Made by a program: the position numbers and the translations under genes | Assembly: GCF_000741785.1 (NCBI RefSeq) | Contig: NZ_JGZP01000004.1 | Coordinates: forward strand, 121,778-185,777 | DNA length: 64,000 nt | From: Bifidobacterium stellenboschense | GTDB taxonomy: Bacteria > Actinomycetota > Actinomycetes > Actinomycetales > Bifidobacteriaceae | Reading direction: 5' to 3' | Shown here: one piece after another, positions 9,403 to 17,865 of the stretch | How positions within the stretch are numbered: position 1 is the stretch's first letter | Layout of the letters: the number at the start of each line of letters is the position of its first letter | Notes under the pieces: model-generated | Seen by the model: the letters and a program-made list of their open reading frames with translations, nothing else | What the model was told of the DNA's origin: nothing | The model's database searches: none

Positions 9403-9831
9403 TCACCATTCGAAGTCCGGGTCGAGTTCCTCCGGCCGACGGCCGTACAGTTCGCCCAGACGGATGACGAGCTCGTCGCGGATCGCCCACTGGAGATCAT
9501 CCCTGCCGCGCGTATGCGACTGCAACGGCATGCGGTAGAGCACGATGCGCGCCGGCATGCCATGATCGGCCGGGAACAGGCGTGAGTTGATGCTCGGCTC
9601 CGCCTCCCACGGCGCCGGGTCGGACGGCGGCACGTCCTCCACCGCGAACTGCACCGGCTTGACCAGTTGGGGCCACGCCTCGGCCAGACGGCGGATGTGC
9701 GCGGCCACCAGATCGTCGAACATGCCCGAACGGGTGCGGTACCGTGGCAGACGTGTGCCGAACATCGGCGTACGCATGCCACGGCCATGACGATTGCGGT
9801 ATACTCGTTCATTCCAAGGGGCTTCAAGCAT
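9403..9831 (-). CDS. Metallopeptidase-family (zincin-like) protein lacking HExxH
   Basis: 142 residues. The N-terminal HGRGMRTP stretch, a central FAVEDVPPSDPAPW segment, ARIVLYRMPL and a C-terminal helix (RDELVIRLGELYG) ending in PEELDPDFEW follow the pattern of the small zincin-like family encoded near whiB2 in actinobacteria. Members often carry HExxH in the C-terminal helix; here the same place has no histidines, so zinc binding and protease activity are unlikely. The start was taken as the ATG at 9831, because the HGRG segment should be included; no strong ribosome site is visible, and an ATG 23 codons downstream is possible. It is transcribed toward the DUF5719 gene. Role unknown. Confidence 0.7.
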   Translation of the reverse strand: MLEAPWNERVYRNRHGRGMRTPMFGTRLPRYRTRSGMFDDLVAAHIRRLAEAWPQLVKPVQFAVEDVPPSDPAPWEAEPSINSRLFPADHGMPARIVLYRMPLQSHTRGRDDLQWAIRDELVIRLGELYGRRPEELDPDFEW

Positions 9832-9942
9832 GGCACCCACTGTAGGCCATGCCGGCGGCAACCGCGAGGACGCGGCCGGCACAGGCATGGCGGCTAGGAT
9901 AGTGCGCATGCGATCGCCGCATGCGACGGACAGGAGACGACG

Positions 9943-10755
9943 ATGATCAGACCGTGGGACGACTGGGATCTCGACATGCTCTGCGCCCGCATGCGATTGA
10001 TCGGCTTCGATCTGGACAACACGCTCGCCAACTCGAAGAAACCCATGGTCCCCGCGATGGCGCGACGGTTCAGCGAACTCACCCGCCGCATCGATGTGGC
10101 CGTCATCACCGGAGGACGCTACGGGCTCGTCGTCAGCCAGATCCTCGACGTGCTCGACCCCGGCGCCGATCTCGCCCGCCTTCACCTCATGCCCACGTCC
10201 GGAACCTGCTATCGGCGCTGGGAGCATGGTACATGGGCCAAGGTCTTCAGCCACGACCTCGACGACGACCAGCGTTCCCGCGCCCGTGAGAGCCTGGAGC
10301 GCCGGGCCCGCGAGCAGGGCGTCTGGTTCGAGAAGGTGTGGGGCGAACGCATCGAGGACCGCGGATCCCAGATCACCCTGTCCGTGCTCGGCCAGCAGGC
10401 GCCATTGGAGGCCAAGCAGGCGTTCGACCCGACCAACGAGGTGAAGGCGCGGCTCGCCGAGGCCGTCGCCGCCGACCTGCCCGACCTCAAGGTGCACGCG
10501 GGCGGCTACACGAGCATCGACGTGGCGCAACGCGGCATCGACAAGGCGTTCGCCGTGCGTGAGCTCGCCCGGCATCTCGGCATCGACGTGGGGAGCATCG
10601 CGTTCGTCGGCGACCGCATGCAGCCCGGCGGCAACGACTATCCCGCGGCCCAGGCGGGCGCCATGGGCGTATCGGTCCGCGACCCGTCCGACACGATGCG
10701 GCTGATCGACGGGTTGCTGGAACGCCTGCCCCTCCCCGCGGGCATCACGCTGTAG
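9943..10755 (+). CDS. HAD-IIB family hydrolase
   Basis: 270 residues with the HAD phosphatase motifs in order: DLDNT at 23-27 (nucleophile Asp), VITGGR near 54 (motif II Thr), a cap region, and VGDRMQPGGND near 226-236 (motif IV acidic residues). The cap segment ERIEDRGSQIT resembles the phosphomannomutase/sucrose-phosphatase branch (HAD-IIB). The likely reaction is removal or transfer of a sugar phosphate; the substrate is not predictable. AGGAG lies about 8 bases before the ATG. The next gene starts 12 bases downstream, so both are probably cotranscribed. It is divergent from the zincin gene. Confidence 0.82.
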   Translation: MIRPWDDWDLDMLCARMRLIGFDLDNTLANSKKPMVPAMARRFSELTRRIDVAVITGGRYGLVVSQILDVLDPGADLARLHLMPTSGTCYRRWEHGTWAKVFSHDLDDDQRSRARESLERRAREQGVWFEKVWGERIEDRGSQITLSVLGQQAPLEAKQAFDPTNEVKARLAEAVAADLPDLKVHAGGYTSIDVAQRGIDKAFAVRELARHLGIDVGSIAFVGDRMQPGGNDYPAAQAGAMGVSVRDPSDTMRLIDGLLERLPLPAGITL

Positions 10756-10767
10756 GAGCTGATGACG

Positions 10768-11496
10768 ATGCGCGCCGGCACACTGCTCCCCGCCATGATG
10801 GGACTCGTGCTGCCGCGCGGCTGCGCGGGCTGCGGCACGCCGGACGAAGTGCTCTGCCCGGCCTGCCGCAGCCTGTTCGATGACACGGTGATCGTGCCGT
10901 CATGCGTGCCGGGCGTGCCCGTAGCCGCATGCGCGACCTATCGCGGTGCGGTCAGACGAGCCATCCTCGCATGGAAGGATCACGGCGACGAGGAATGTGA
11001 CCGTCCGTTCTCCCAAGCGCTGTGCGCGCTCGCGGACCGTATGCCGGTGGCGGGCGTCGCCGGCGGGGAAGACGACGACGCCCGCCGCATCGGAGGCCGG
11101 GATACGATGCTCATCGTTCCGGCACCGTCGTCGAAACGGTCGGCACGGCGTCGTGGACGCAGACACATGCGGCCGCTGGTGCGCGCCGTCGCCGCGGCAT
11201 ATCGCGCGCGGGGCGTGCCAGCGCACGCGGAGGAGGCGCTGGCATCGCACACCATGGGCGGCCGATCCGTGGAGATGAAGGGCCGCGCCGGTCGCGCCGC
11301 CCGTGTGGGAGGCAGCGGCATCGTCGTGACACGGCCATCGCTGGTACGGGGCCGACGCGTCATACTCGTCGACGACATCGTCACCTCCGGCGCGACGATG
11401 CGCGCCTGCGCGGCCGCGCTGCGGACGGCCGGCGCGCAGGTCGTCGCCTGTCTCGCGCTCGCAGCTACGCCGCGGTATGACGTTTCGGCAATGTGA
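10768..11496 (+). CDS. ComF-like phosphoribosyltransferase-fold protein
   Basis: 242 residues. An N-terminal zinc-finger-like cluster of four cysteines (CAGC and CPAC, about residues 18-35) is followed by a phosphoribosyltransferase domain with the PRPP-loop signature VILVDDIVTSGATM near residue 200. This is the ComF/GntX layout; ComF helps single-stranded DNA enter the cell in competent bacteria, while GntX-like proteins have less defined roles. AGGAG is 3 bases from the ATG at 10762 and 9 bases from the one at 10768, so the latter is chosen. Its last 32 bases overlap the 3' end of the histidine kinase on the other strand. No other competence genes are in the window. Confidence 0.85.
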   Translation: MRAGTLLPAMMGLVLPRGCAGCGTPDEVLCPACRSLFDDTVIVPSCVPGVPVAACATYRGAVRRAILAWKDHGDEECDRPFSQALCALADRMPVAGVAGGEDDDARRIGGRDTMLIVPAPSSKRSARRRGRRHMRPLVRAVAAAYRARGVPAHAEEALASHTMGGRSVEMKGRAGRAARVGGSGIVVTRPSLVRGRRVILVDDIVTSGATMRACAAALRTAGAQVVACLALAATPRYDVSAM

Positions 11497-12532
11497 TTTC
11501 GAAATCGGCGCCGCGCATGTCGTCGACGACGCGCACGTCGCCGCCGTGCAGCTGGGCCGCCCAACGCGCAATCGACAGGCCGAGGCCCGTGCCGCCCGAT
11601 TCGGTGCCCGGACCGGACTTGCCTTTGACGAAGCGTCGGAAGATGTCCGAACGCGCTTCGGGGGCGATCTGCGAGCCGAAGTTCACGACGTTCGTCACCA
11701 CCGTGCCGTGCGTCTCGTCCTCATGGACCTCGACGAGCACGCTCGTGCCGTCGGGGGAGTGCTTCAACGCGTTGCCGATGATGTTGGTGAACAGTTGGCG
11801 CAGACGATCCTGATCGCCCTCCATCACGATGCCGGGGGCGACCTGCATGCGGATGTCGTGCGCGTGGCCTCCGTCGGCGATCTCCAACGGCTCGATCGTG
11901 TCATCGAGGAATTCGCCGAAATCGAAGCGTTCGATCTCGAGGCTCGCCGCGCCCGCCTCCATGCGGCTCAGGTCGAGCAGGAACGCGATGAGATCGCTCA
12001 GCCGCTGCGTCTGGTCGAGGATGCCCTCCAGATTCGCCGGCGTCGGTTCGGTGACGCCGTCCGCCATGTTCTCCACCTGCGCCTGCAATGCGGAGACGGG
12101 CGTGCGCAGCTCATGGCTCACGTTGGCGATCATGTCGCGGCGCATCTGGTCGGCATGCTGGAGCTCGGCGGCCATCTCGTTGAACGAACGCGCGAGCTGG
12201 CCGACCTCGTCGTGGCTGGATTCGTCCATCGGCACGCGCACCGTGTAGTCGCCGTCGGCCATCGCCTCGGCGGCGTCACGCAACTGGCGTAGGCGTGCGG
12301 TGAGACCGCGCGAGAAGAGATACGTGATGCCGAGCGCCACCACGAGGGTGACCGGCATGGCGAGCCATCCGCTCCAGCCGAATTTCAGCAGGAACCAGCA
12401 CATCGCGAACGCGATCGCCGTGGCGAATACGAGCAACGCGCACAATTCGAGTTTGAGCGAGGAGAATACGCCGAGCGGGCGCACGCGTTCGCGACGTGCG
12501 CCCGCTCGGCGGGAGTCGACGGGTTTCGACAT
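11465..12532 (-). CDS. Sensor histidine kinase
   Basis: 355 residues. Two adjacent membrane helices (about 27-47 and 55-72) leave almost no extracellular sensor, so it probably senses a membrane or intramembrane signal. A HAMP domain follows, then the HisKA motif ANVSHELRTP near residue 140 (phospho-accepting His), the N box NIIGNALKHS and the G box GTGLGLSIA. The ATG at 12532 is preceded by GGATAAGG; longer upstream starts lack this. It lies 25 bases after the response regulator gene, same strand, and forms an operon with it. The 3' end overlaps the ComF-like gene on the opposite strand. The signal and regulon are unknown. Confidence 0.92.
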   Translation of the reverse strand: MSKPVDSRRAGARRERVRPLGVFSSLKLELCALLVFATAIAFAMCWFLLKFGWSGWLAMPVTLVVALGITYLFSRGLTARLRQLRDAAEAMADGDYTVRVPMDESSHDEVGQLARSFNEMAAELQHADQMRRDMIANVSHELRTPVSALQAQVENMADGVTEPTPANLEGILDQTQRLSDLIAFLLDLSRMEAGAASLEIERFDFGEFLDDTIEPLEIADGGHAHDIRMQVAPGIVMEGDQDRLRQLFTNIIGNALKHSPDGTSVLVEVHEDETHGTVVTNVVNFGSQIAPEARSDIFRRFVKGKSGPGTESGGTGLGLSIARWAAQLHGGDVRVVDDMRGADFEITLPKRHTAA

Positions 12533-12557
12533 GTGCCTTATCCGTTCCGGTGCGCCG

Positions 12558-13283
12558 TCACTCGGCCGACGGAGGCTCGAACGCATAGCCGACGCCATGC
12601 ACCGTGCGGATCATGTTCGGGCCGAGCTTGTGCCGCAGCGCCTTGACATGGCTGTCGACCGTGCGGGTGCCGGACGCGTCCACCCAGTCCCACACTTCCT
12701 CGAGCAGCTTCTCACGGGTGAGCACGGACTTGGGTTTGCGCGCGAGCGTGGCCAGCAGGTCGAATTCGGTGGGGGTGAGGTGCACGTAGTCGCCGTTCAC
12801 GCTCACCGTGCGCTGCGCCGGGTCGATGACCAGCGTGCCGAAGTCGAGGATCTTCTCGTTCTCGGCGTTCTTGGCGATGACCTTCGCGCGTTCGACGCGG
12901 CGCAGCAGCGCCTTGCAGCGGGCGATGAGCTCGCGCATAGAGAACGGCTTGGTCATGTAGTCGTCCGCCCCGGCGCCCAGGCCGATCACCTTGTCCGCCT
13001 CGTCGTCGCGGGCGGTGAGGATGAGCACCGGCACCGGACGGGCGGCCACGATGCGTTTCGTCGCCTCGAGGCCGTCCATTACCGGCAGCATGATGTCCAT
13101 GATCACCAGATCGGGCCTCAGCTGCGCCGCGGCCTGCACGGCGCTGGCGCCGTCGCCGGCCACGCGCGCCGTCCACCCTTCGGCGGTGATGCGCTGCGCG
13201 ATGGCCGTGGCCAGCGTCGGTTCGTCCTCCACGACCAGCACCGTGCGGGGCGTGGTCTGTTGGCGTGCCGTGGTATTGAGCAT
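12558..13283 (-). CDS. OmpR/PhoB-family response regulator
   Basis: 241 residues. The receiver domain has the acidic pair VVEDEP near the start, the phosphorylated Asp in VIMDIMLP, Thr in LTARDD and Lys in MTKPFS. A winged-helix DNA-binding domain follows, with LTPTEFDLLATLA and a final RTVHGVGYAFEPP. It is the partner of the kinase encoded directly downstream. A GAAAGGCGG ribosome site precedes the ATG. The upstream neighbour is glgB on the same strand, 50 bases away; whether transcription continues from glgB into this pair is not clear, as no terminator is visible between them. Confidence 0.93.
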   Translation of the reverse strand: MLNTTARQQTTPRTVLVVEDEPTLATAIAQRITAEGWTARVAGDGASAVQAAAQLRPDLVIMDIMLPVMDGLEATKRIVAARPVPVLILTARDDEADKVIGLGAGADDYMTKPFSMRELIARCKALLRRVERAKVIAKNAENEKILDFGTLVIDPAQRTVSVNGDYVHLTPTEFDLLATLARKPKSVLTREKLLEEVWDWVDASGTRTVDSHVKALRHKLGPNMIRTVHGVGYAFEPPSAE

Positions 13284-13333
13284 GGTTGTTCTTGCCGCCT
13301 TTCAGCCGGTGATCAGTGGGTGTTCGCCTTTCG

Positions 13334-15565
13334 TCACTCTTCCGGCTTCAAGAATACAGCGCCGAGCGCCGGAATGGTGAGTTTCGCCGAGGCCGGACGC
13401 GAATGGTACTCGCCGGCGTCCGCCTCGAACGTGCCGTTCTTGATGTCGGAGCCGCCGTACTTCTTCGCGTCGGTGGTGAACACCTCGGTCCACTTGCCGC
13501 CCTTCGGCAGCGGCACCTGATAGTCGGACCAGGCCTCGCCGGAGAAGTTCACGACCACGACGACGGTCTCGCCCTTGGATCCGACACGCATGAAGCTCAG
13601 CGTGTTGTGGTCGGCGTCGTCGCTGGTGAGCCACTGGAAGCCGTCGGGCGTGAAGTCCTGGCTCCAGATGGCCGGCGTGTCCTTGTACAGCTTGTTGAGG
13701 TCGGCGACCATGGACTGCACCTCGCGGTGGTCCTCCCAGTCGAGGCATGCCCAGTCGATCGAGTTGTTGTGGTCCCACTCGCCCCACTGTGCGAGCTCGT
13801 TGCCCATGAACGTGAGCTTCTTGCCCGGATGCGCCCACTGGTAGGCGAACAGGGCGCGCACGCCGGCGTACTTCTGCCAGCCGTCGCCCGGCATCTTGCC
13901 GTACAGGGAGCCCTTGCCGTACACGACCTCGTCGTGGCTCAGCGGCAGCACGTAGTGCTCCGAGTAGGCGTACACCATCGAGAAGGTGATCTCGTTGTGG
14001 TGCCACTTGCGGTTGATGGGCTCCTCGTGCAGGTACTCGAGCGTGTCGTGCATCCAGCCCATGTTCCACTTGAGGCCGAAGCCGACGCCGCCCTGGTCGG
14101 TGGGGGCGGTGATGCCCGCGTAGGCGGTGGACTCCTCGGCGATCATCAGGATGCCCGGGTTGTTCTTGTATGCGGTCGCGTTCGCCTCCTTGAGGAAGTC
14201 GATGGCCTCCAGGTTCTCGCGTCCGCCGTAGATGTTCGGATGCCACTGGCCGGGCTCGCGGCTGTAGTCGAGGTACAGCATCGAGCTGACCGCGTCGACG
14301 CGCAGGCCGTCGATATGGTATTCGCCGAGCCAGAAGCAGGCGTTGGCGACGAGGAAGTTGCGCACCTCGTGGCGGCCGAAGTTGAAGATGTAGGTGCCCC
14401 AATCCGGGTGCTCGCCGCGGGTCGGGTCCGGATCCTCATACAGCGGGGTGCCGTCGAAGCGGCCGAGCGCGAACGCGTCCTTCGGGAAGTGCGCGGGCAC
14501 CCAGTCCATGATCACGCCGATGCCGGCCTCGTGCAGGCGGTCGACGAGGTACTTGAAGTCGTCCGGGCCGCCGAGACGTGAGTCGACCGCGTAGTAGCCG
14601 GTGACCTGATAGCCCCAGGAGCCAGTGAACGGGTATTCGGCGAGCGGCATGAACTCGACGTGCGTGAAGCCCATCTTCTCGATGTACGGCACGAGCTTGT
14701 CGGCCAGCTCGCGGTAGTTGCTCACGTCCTTGCGCCAGCTGAGCGCGTTCATCTCGTAGATGGCGACCGGCTTGTTCATCGGGTCGGTCTTGGCGCGGTT
14801 CTCCATCCACGCGTCGTCCCGCCATTCGTGCGTCGAGTCGACGACGATTGAGCCGGTGGCCGGCGGCACCTCGTGGGAGCGCTCCATCGGATCGGCCTTG
14901 TCGACCCACTCGTAGTTGGCGTTGAGGATCTGGTACTTGTACACCTCACCGGCGCCGATGCCCGGGATGAAGATCTCCCACACGCCGGAGGAGCCGAGCG
15001 CGCGCATCGCATGGCGACGGCCGTCCCACGAGTTGAAGTTGCCGATCACGCGCACCGCGTGCGCGTTCGGCGCCCACACGGCGAAGGAGACGCCGGACAC
15101 GTCCCCCATCGGATCGGAGTAGTGACGCACGTGCGCGCCCAGGGCCTCCCACAGGCGCTCGTGGCGGCCCTCGCCGAACAGGTAGGTGTCCATCTCGCCG
15201 ACGGTGGGCAGGTAGCGGTACGGGTCGTCCTCGACGAACGGTTCGCCGCCCTCGTAGGAGACCTTCACGCGGTAGTCGGGCACGCTGTAGCCGTGGTCGG
15301 TCCTGGCGGAGGGCACCACAGCGATGAACACGCCGTTGTATTCGTGCTCGGCCGGGTATTCCCCGTCCTGGGTGAGGATGGCGACGGTCTTCGCCATCGG
15401 GCGCAGGACGCGGATCGTGGTCTGGTCGGCATGCGGGTAGTTCGCCATATGCGCACCGAGGATGGCGTGCGGGTTGTAGAACTCCGCGTTGCTGACTTTG
15501 TCGAGGTCGCCCTGGTTGACGGGCACGGCGACGGTATCTTCATTGATGTTCGTGTTTGTAGCCAT
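13334..15565 (-). CDS. glgB: 1,4-alpha-glucan branching enzyme
   Basis: 743 residues; makes the alpha-1,6 branches of glycogen. An N-terminal carbohydrate-binding region ([15 protein letters not shown] onward) and CBM48-like module precede a GH13 barrel with [10 protein letters not shown] (nucleophile Asp), MIAEEST (acid/base Glu) and LPLSHDEV (third acidic residue), then an all-beta end. The length matches the family. The chosen ATG at 15565 has no ribosome-binding sequence; a TACACT -10 hexamer ends 6 bases before it, suggesting a leaderless mRNA. An ATG two codons upstream would fall at or before the expected transcription start. Together with glgX further along, it covers branching and debranching of storage glycogen; the synthase is not in this window. 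Confidence 0.96.
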   Translation of the reverse strand: MATNTNINEDTVAVPVNQGDLDKVSNAEFYNPHAILGAHMANYPHADQTTIRVLRPMAKTVAILTQDGEYPAEHEYNGVFIAVVPSARTDHGYSVPDYRVKVSYEGGEPFVEDDPYRYLPTVGEMDTYLFGEGRHERLWEALGAHVRHYSDPMGDVSGVSFAVWAPNAHAVRVIGNFNSWDGRRHAMRALGSSGVWEIFIPGIGAGEVYKYQILNANYEWVDKADPMERSHEVPPATGSIVVDSTHEWRDDAWMENRAKTDPMNKPVAIYEMNALSWRKDVSNYRELADKLVPYIEKMGFTHVEFMPLAEYPFTGSWGYQVTGYYAVDSRLGGPDDFKYLVDRLHEAGIGVIMDWVPAHFPKDAFALGRFDGTPLYEDPDPTRGEHPDWGTYIFNFGRHEVRNFLVANACFWLGEYHIDGLRVDAVSSMLYLDYSREPGQWHPNIYGGRENLEAIDFLKEANATAYKNNPGILMIAEESTAYAGITAPTDQGGVGFGLKWNMGWMHDTLEYLHEEPINRKWHHNEITFSMVYAYSEHYVLPLSHDEVVYGKGSLYGKMPGDGWQKYAGVRALFAYQWAHPGKKLTFMGNELAQWGEWDHNNSIDWACLDWEDHREVQSMVADLNKLYKDTPAIWSQDFTPDGFQWLTSDDADHNTLSFMRVGSKGETVVVVVNFSGEAWSDYQVPLPKGGKWTEVFTTDAKKYGGSDIKNGTFEADAGEYHSRPASAKLTIPALGAVFLKPEE

Positions 15566-15571
15566 GTGCAT

Positions 15572-15577
15572 AGTGTA
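15572..15577 (-). promoter_or_regulatory. -10 hexamer placing glgB on a leaderless transcript
   Basis: On the minus strand TACACT ends 6 bases before the glgB ATG at 15565, so transcription would begin at or next to the start codon. No Shine-Dalgarno sequence exists for this gene. The match is by eye; start-site mapping is needed. Confidence 0.5.
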
Positions 15578-15705
15578 CGGCTACAAACGTTATCATCGCC
15601 GCTTTTGGCGCGTCGCGCGAGCCGCGACCGCGACGTGCCGGCGTGTCCGGGGCTGGTGGCATACTTGTTCAGGTTTTTTGTGGGTCTGCTTTCAGCGGAG
15701 GTTTC

Positions 15706-16302
15706 ATGGGTTACAAGGTCGGCGATATGGTCGTCTATCCGCGTCACGGCGCGGCGAGGGTCGAGGCGGTCACCGAGCGGACCGTGAGGGGGGTCACCCG
15801 CGAGTACCTGCAGCTGTCGGTGCTGTCTTCCGACGGCCTGGTGATCAACGTTCCGGTCGACAACGCGAAGAAGGTCGGCGTGCGCGACATCGTTGACGCG
15901 AACGAGGTGGCGAAGGTGTTCGAAATCCTGCGCACCCCGATCGTCGAGAAGGAGATGAACTGGTCGCGGCGCTACAAGCTGAACGTCGAGAAGATCGCGA
16001 CCGGCGACGTCAACAAGATCGCCGAGGTCGTGCGCGACCTCGCCCAGCGCGACGTCGACGAGCACGGCCTGTCCGCCGGCGAGAAGCGCATGCTCACCAA
16101 GGCGCGTTCCATCCTCACCTCGGAGATCGCCCTGTCCGAGAAGATCGACGAGGAGGAGGCGCAGCGTCTGCTCGACGTGAACCTGGGCTACAGCGAGCCG
16201 AAGCCCGGCGACGAGAAGCACCACACCGAGGCGCCCGAGGAGGCCGCCTCCGATACGATGGCCCGTCTCGACGCCGAGAAGAAGAAGAGCCGCAAGCGCT
16301 GA
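15706..16302 (+). CDS. carD: CarD/CdnL-family RNA polymerase-binding regulator
   Basis: 198 residues. The N-terminal RNA-polymerase interaction domain begins VGDMVVYPRHGAARV, the hallmark of CarD_CdnL_TRCF proteins, and a helical C-terminal DNA-contact domain includes NWSRRYKLN with the Trp that wedges into promoter DNA. A charged Glu/Lys tail of about 40 residues follows. GCGGAGG lies about 6 bases before the ATG at 15706, which fixes the start although the frame is open further upstream. CarD stabilises open promoter complexes, notably at rRNA promoters in mycobacteria. It is divergent from glgB and followed by a hairpin and ispF, a neighbour pairing seen in other actinobacteria. Confidence 0.93.
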   Translation: MGYKVGDMVVYPRHGAARVEAVTERTVRGVTREYLQLSVLSSDGLVINVPVDNAKKVGVRDIVDANEVAKVFEILRTPIVEKEMNWSRRYKLNVEKIATGDVNKIAEVVRDLAQRDVDEHGLSAGEKRMLTKARSILTSEIALSEKIDEEEAQRLLDVNLGYSEPKPGDEKHHTEAPEEAASDTMARLDAEKKKSRKR

Positions 16303-16420
16303 GCCGAGGTGCCGGGTTGGATGTGTCCGTGCCGGGTGCGGTTAAGCCGGACGGCCGCTTGACCCGGCTCGGTTTGGTTGTCCTGCCCGGCAGCCGATCC
16401 AACCGTCCAACCGTCATGAT

Positions 16421-16446
16421 GAAGACCCCCCGTCGCGGGGGTCTTC
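16421..16446 (+). terminator. Hairpin between carD and ispF
   Basis: A 10-bp stem (16421-16430 with 16437-16446) and 6-base loop lie about 120 bases after the carD stop. There is no U-run, so it is only a probable terminator. Confidence 0.55.
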
Positions 16447-16513
16447 GCGTATCCGTTCACATGCCTGTACGTAATACTTGATTCATGATTCACATACAGC
16501 AAGGAGTTTCATC

Positions 16514-16999
16514 ATGCGCATCGGTCAGGGGTTTGACGCCCATCGTTTCGCGTCGGAGGATGCTCCCCGCGAATTGTGGCTCGCGGGATTGCGCTGGGAC
16601 GGCGAGGGCAACGGCATCGAAGGAAACTCCGACGGCGATGTGGCCGCGCATGCTCTGATCGACGCGCTGCTGGCGGCCGCCGGTCTGGGCGACATCGGCG
16701 CCCTGTTCGGCGTCGGCTCGGACGCGCATGGCGCCGGCATGCACGGCGCGGACATGCTGCGCGAGACCGTCGCGCACCTTCGGGAGCATGGTTTCACGCC
16801 GGTGTCCGCCTCGGTCGCGATCGTCGGCAACCGTCCCAAGATCGGACGTCGCCGTGACGAGGCCGCGGCCGCGCTCTCCGCCGCCGCGGGGTGCCCGGTG
16901 TCCGTCACCGCCACCACCACCGACCATATGGGCTTCACCGGCCGCGGCGAAGGCCTCGCCGCCATCGCCTCGGCGCTGGTCGGAGAATCCGTCGACTGA
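16514..16999 (+). CDS. ispF: 2-C-methyl-D-erythritol 2,4-cyclodiphosphate synthase
   Basis: 161 residues; fifth step of the non-mevalonate (MEP) isoprenoid pathway. The metal site residues Asp8 and His10 are in GQGFDAHRF, and the third ligand His is in GDVAAHALIDALLAA. The CDP-binding segment TTTDHMGFTGRGEGLAA closes the protein. AAGGAG sits before the ATG at 16514. It follows carD in the same direction. The isoprenoid chain it supports would feed undecaprenyl phosphate used by the LCP and glycosyltransferase proteins of this window. Confidence 0.96.
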   Translation: MRIGQGFDAHRFASEDAPRELWLAGLRWDGEGNGIEGNSDGDVAAHALIDALLAAAGLGDIGALFGVGSDAHGAGMHGADMLRETVAHLREHGFTPVSASVAIVGNRPKIGRRRDEAAAALSAAAGCPVSVTATTTDHMGFTGRGEGLAAIASALVGESVD

Positions 17000-17028
17000 T
17001 CGTCGGCATGCCGGGCGACGGGAGGGCG

Positions 17029-17865
17029 TCAGCGTTGCCTCAGTGCCTCCACGGCTTTGGCGGCGGCCCAGAACAGGGTGGAGATCGTCACGATGATGAA
17101 GCTCGGGGGAGCGGGGAACATCGCGGAGAGCACGAGTCCGCCCCAGATCGAGACCAGGCAGATCGCTCCGGCCGCGACCATCGCCCTGAGCGGCGAGGAC
17201 GCGACGATGTTCGCCGCGGCGGCCGGCGTGATGACCAGAGCGAAGATGAGCAGCGTGCCCACCGCGGGCACGGCGATCGTGATCACGCCCGCCATGATCA
17301 CCATGAACGCGACGTTCATCCATCCGACCGGCACGCCCTTGGCCTGCGCCACCTGCTCGTCGAGCGAACTGAACAGCAGCGGCCGGTAGATGACGGCGAG
17401 CGCCGCCAGCAGCACCACGTCGAAGAGCGCGAATCCGATGATCTGCATGGTGGTGATCGTCAGGATCGATCCGAACAGGATCGACTGCATCTGCTGCGAT
17501 GCGGAACTCGACAACCGGGCGAAGAACAGGCCGAGACCAGTCGCGAAGGCGAGCACCGTGCCGGTGGCGATCTCGCGTTCGGAGACGCGCTTGCCGAGCG
17601 CGCCGATCACGAGCGCGCCGCCCAGCGCGAACGCGCCGAGGCCCAGCGAGACGGGCAGTCCGAGCAGTACGGCGCCGGTCGCGCCGGGCAGTCCGATGTG
17701 GGCGAGCGCGTGTGCGGCGAACGTGGAATGGCGGGCGATGGTGAAGTAGCCCATCACGCCGGCCGCGAACGCGATGCACAGGCCGGCGAGGAACGCGTTG
17801 GCCATGAACGGCGCGGTCAGCGTGTCCATCCAGTTGGGGTCGAAGCTGAAGTCGATGTGGCTCAT
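17029..17865 (-). CDS. znuB: Metal ABC transporter permease, ZnuB-like
   Basis: 278 residues with seven to nine hydrophobic helices, of the ABC-3 family (ZnuB/MntB/TroC). Recognisable family features are FAAHALAHIGLPGA in the first third and PAVGTLLIFALVITPAAAANIVA near the end. Its ATG lies inside the stop of the ATPase gene (4-base overlap), so both are translated together. With the ATPase and the substrate-binding lipoprotein it makes a complete importer for zinc or manganese; a Zur-like operator before the ATPase gene favours zinc. Confidence 0.9.
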   Translation of the reverse strand: MSHIDFSFDPNWMDTLTAPFMANAFLAGLCIAFAAGVMGYFTIARHSTFAAHALAHIGLPGATGAVLLGLPVSLGLGAFALGGALVIGALGKRVSEREIATGTVLAFATGLGLFFARLSSSASQQMQSILFGSILTITTMQIIGFALFDVVLLAALAVIYRPLLFSSLDEQVAQAKGVPVGWMNVAFMVIMAGVITIAVPAVGTLLIFALVITPAAAANIVASSPLRAMVAAGAICLVSIWGGLVLSAMFPAPPSFIIVTISTLFWAAAKAVEALRQR

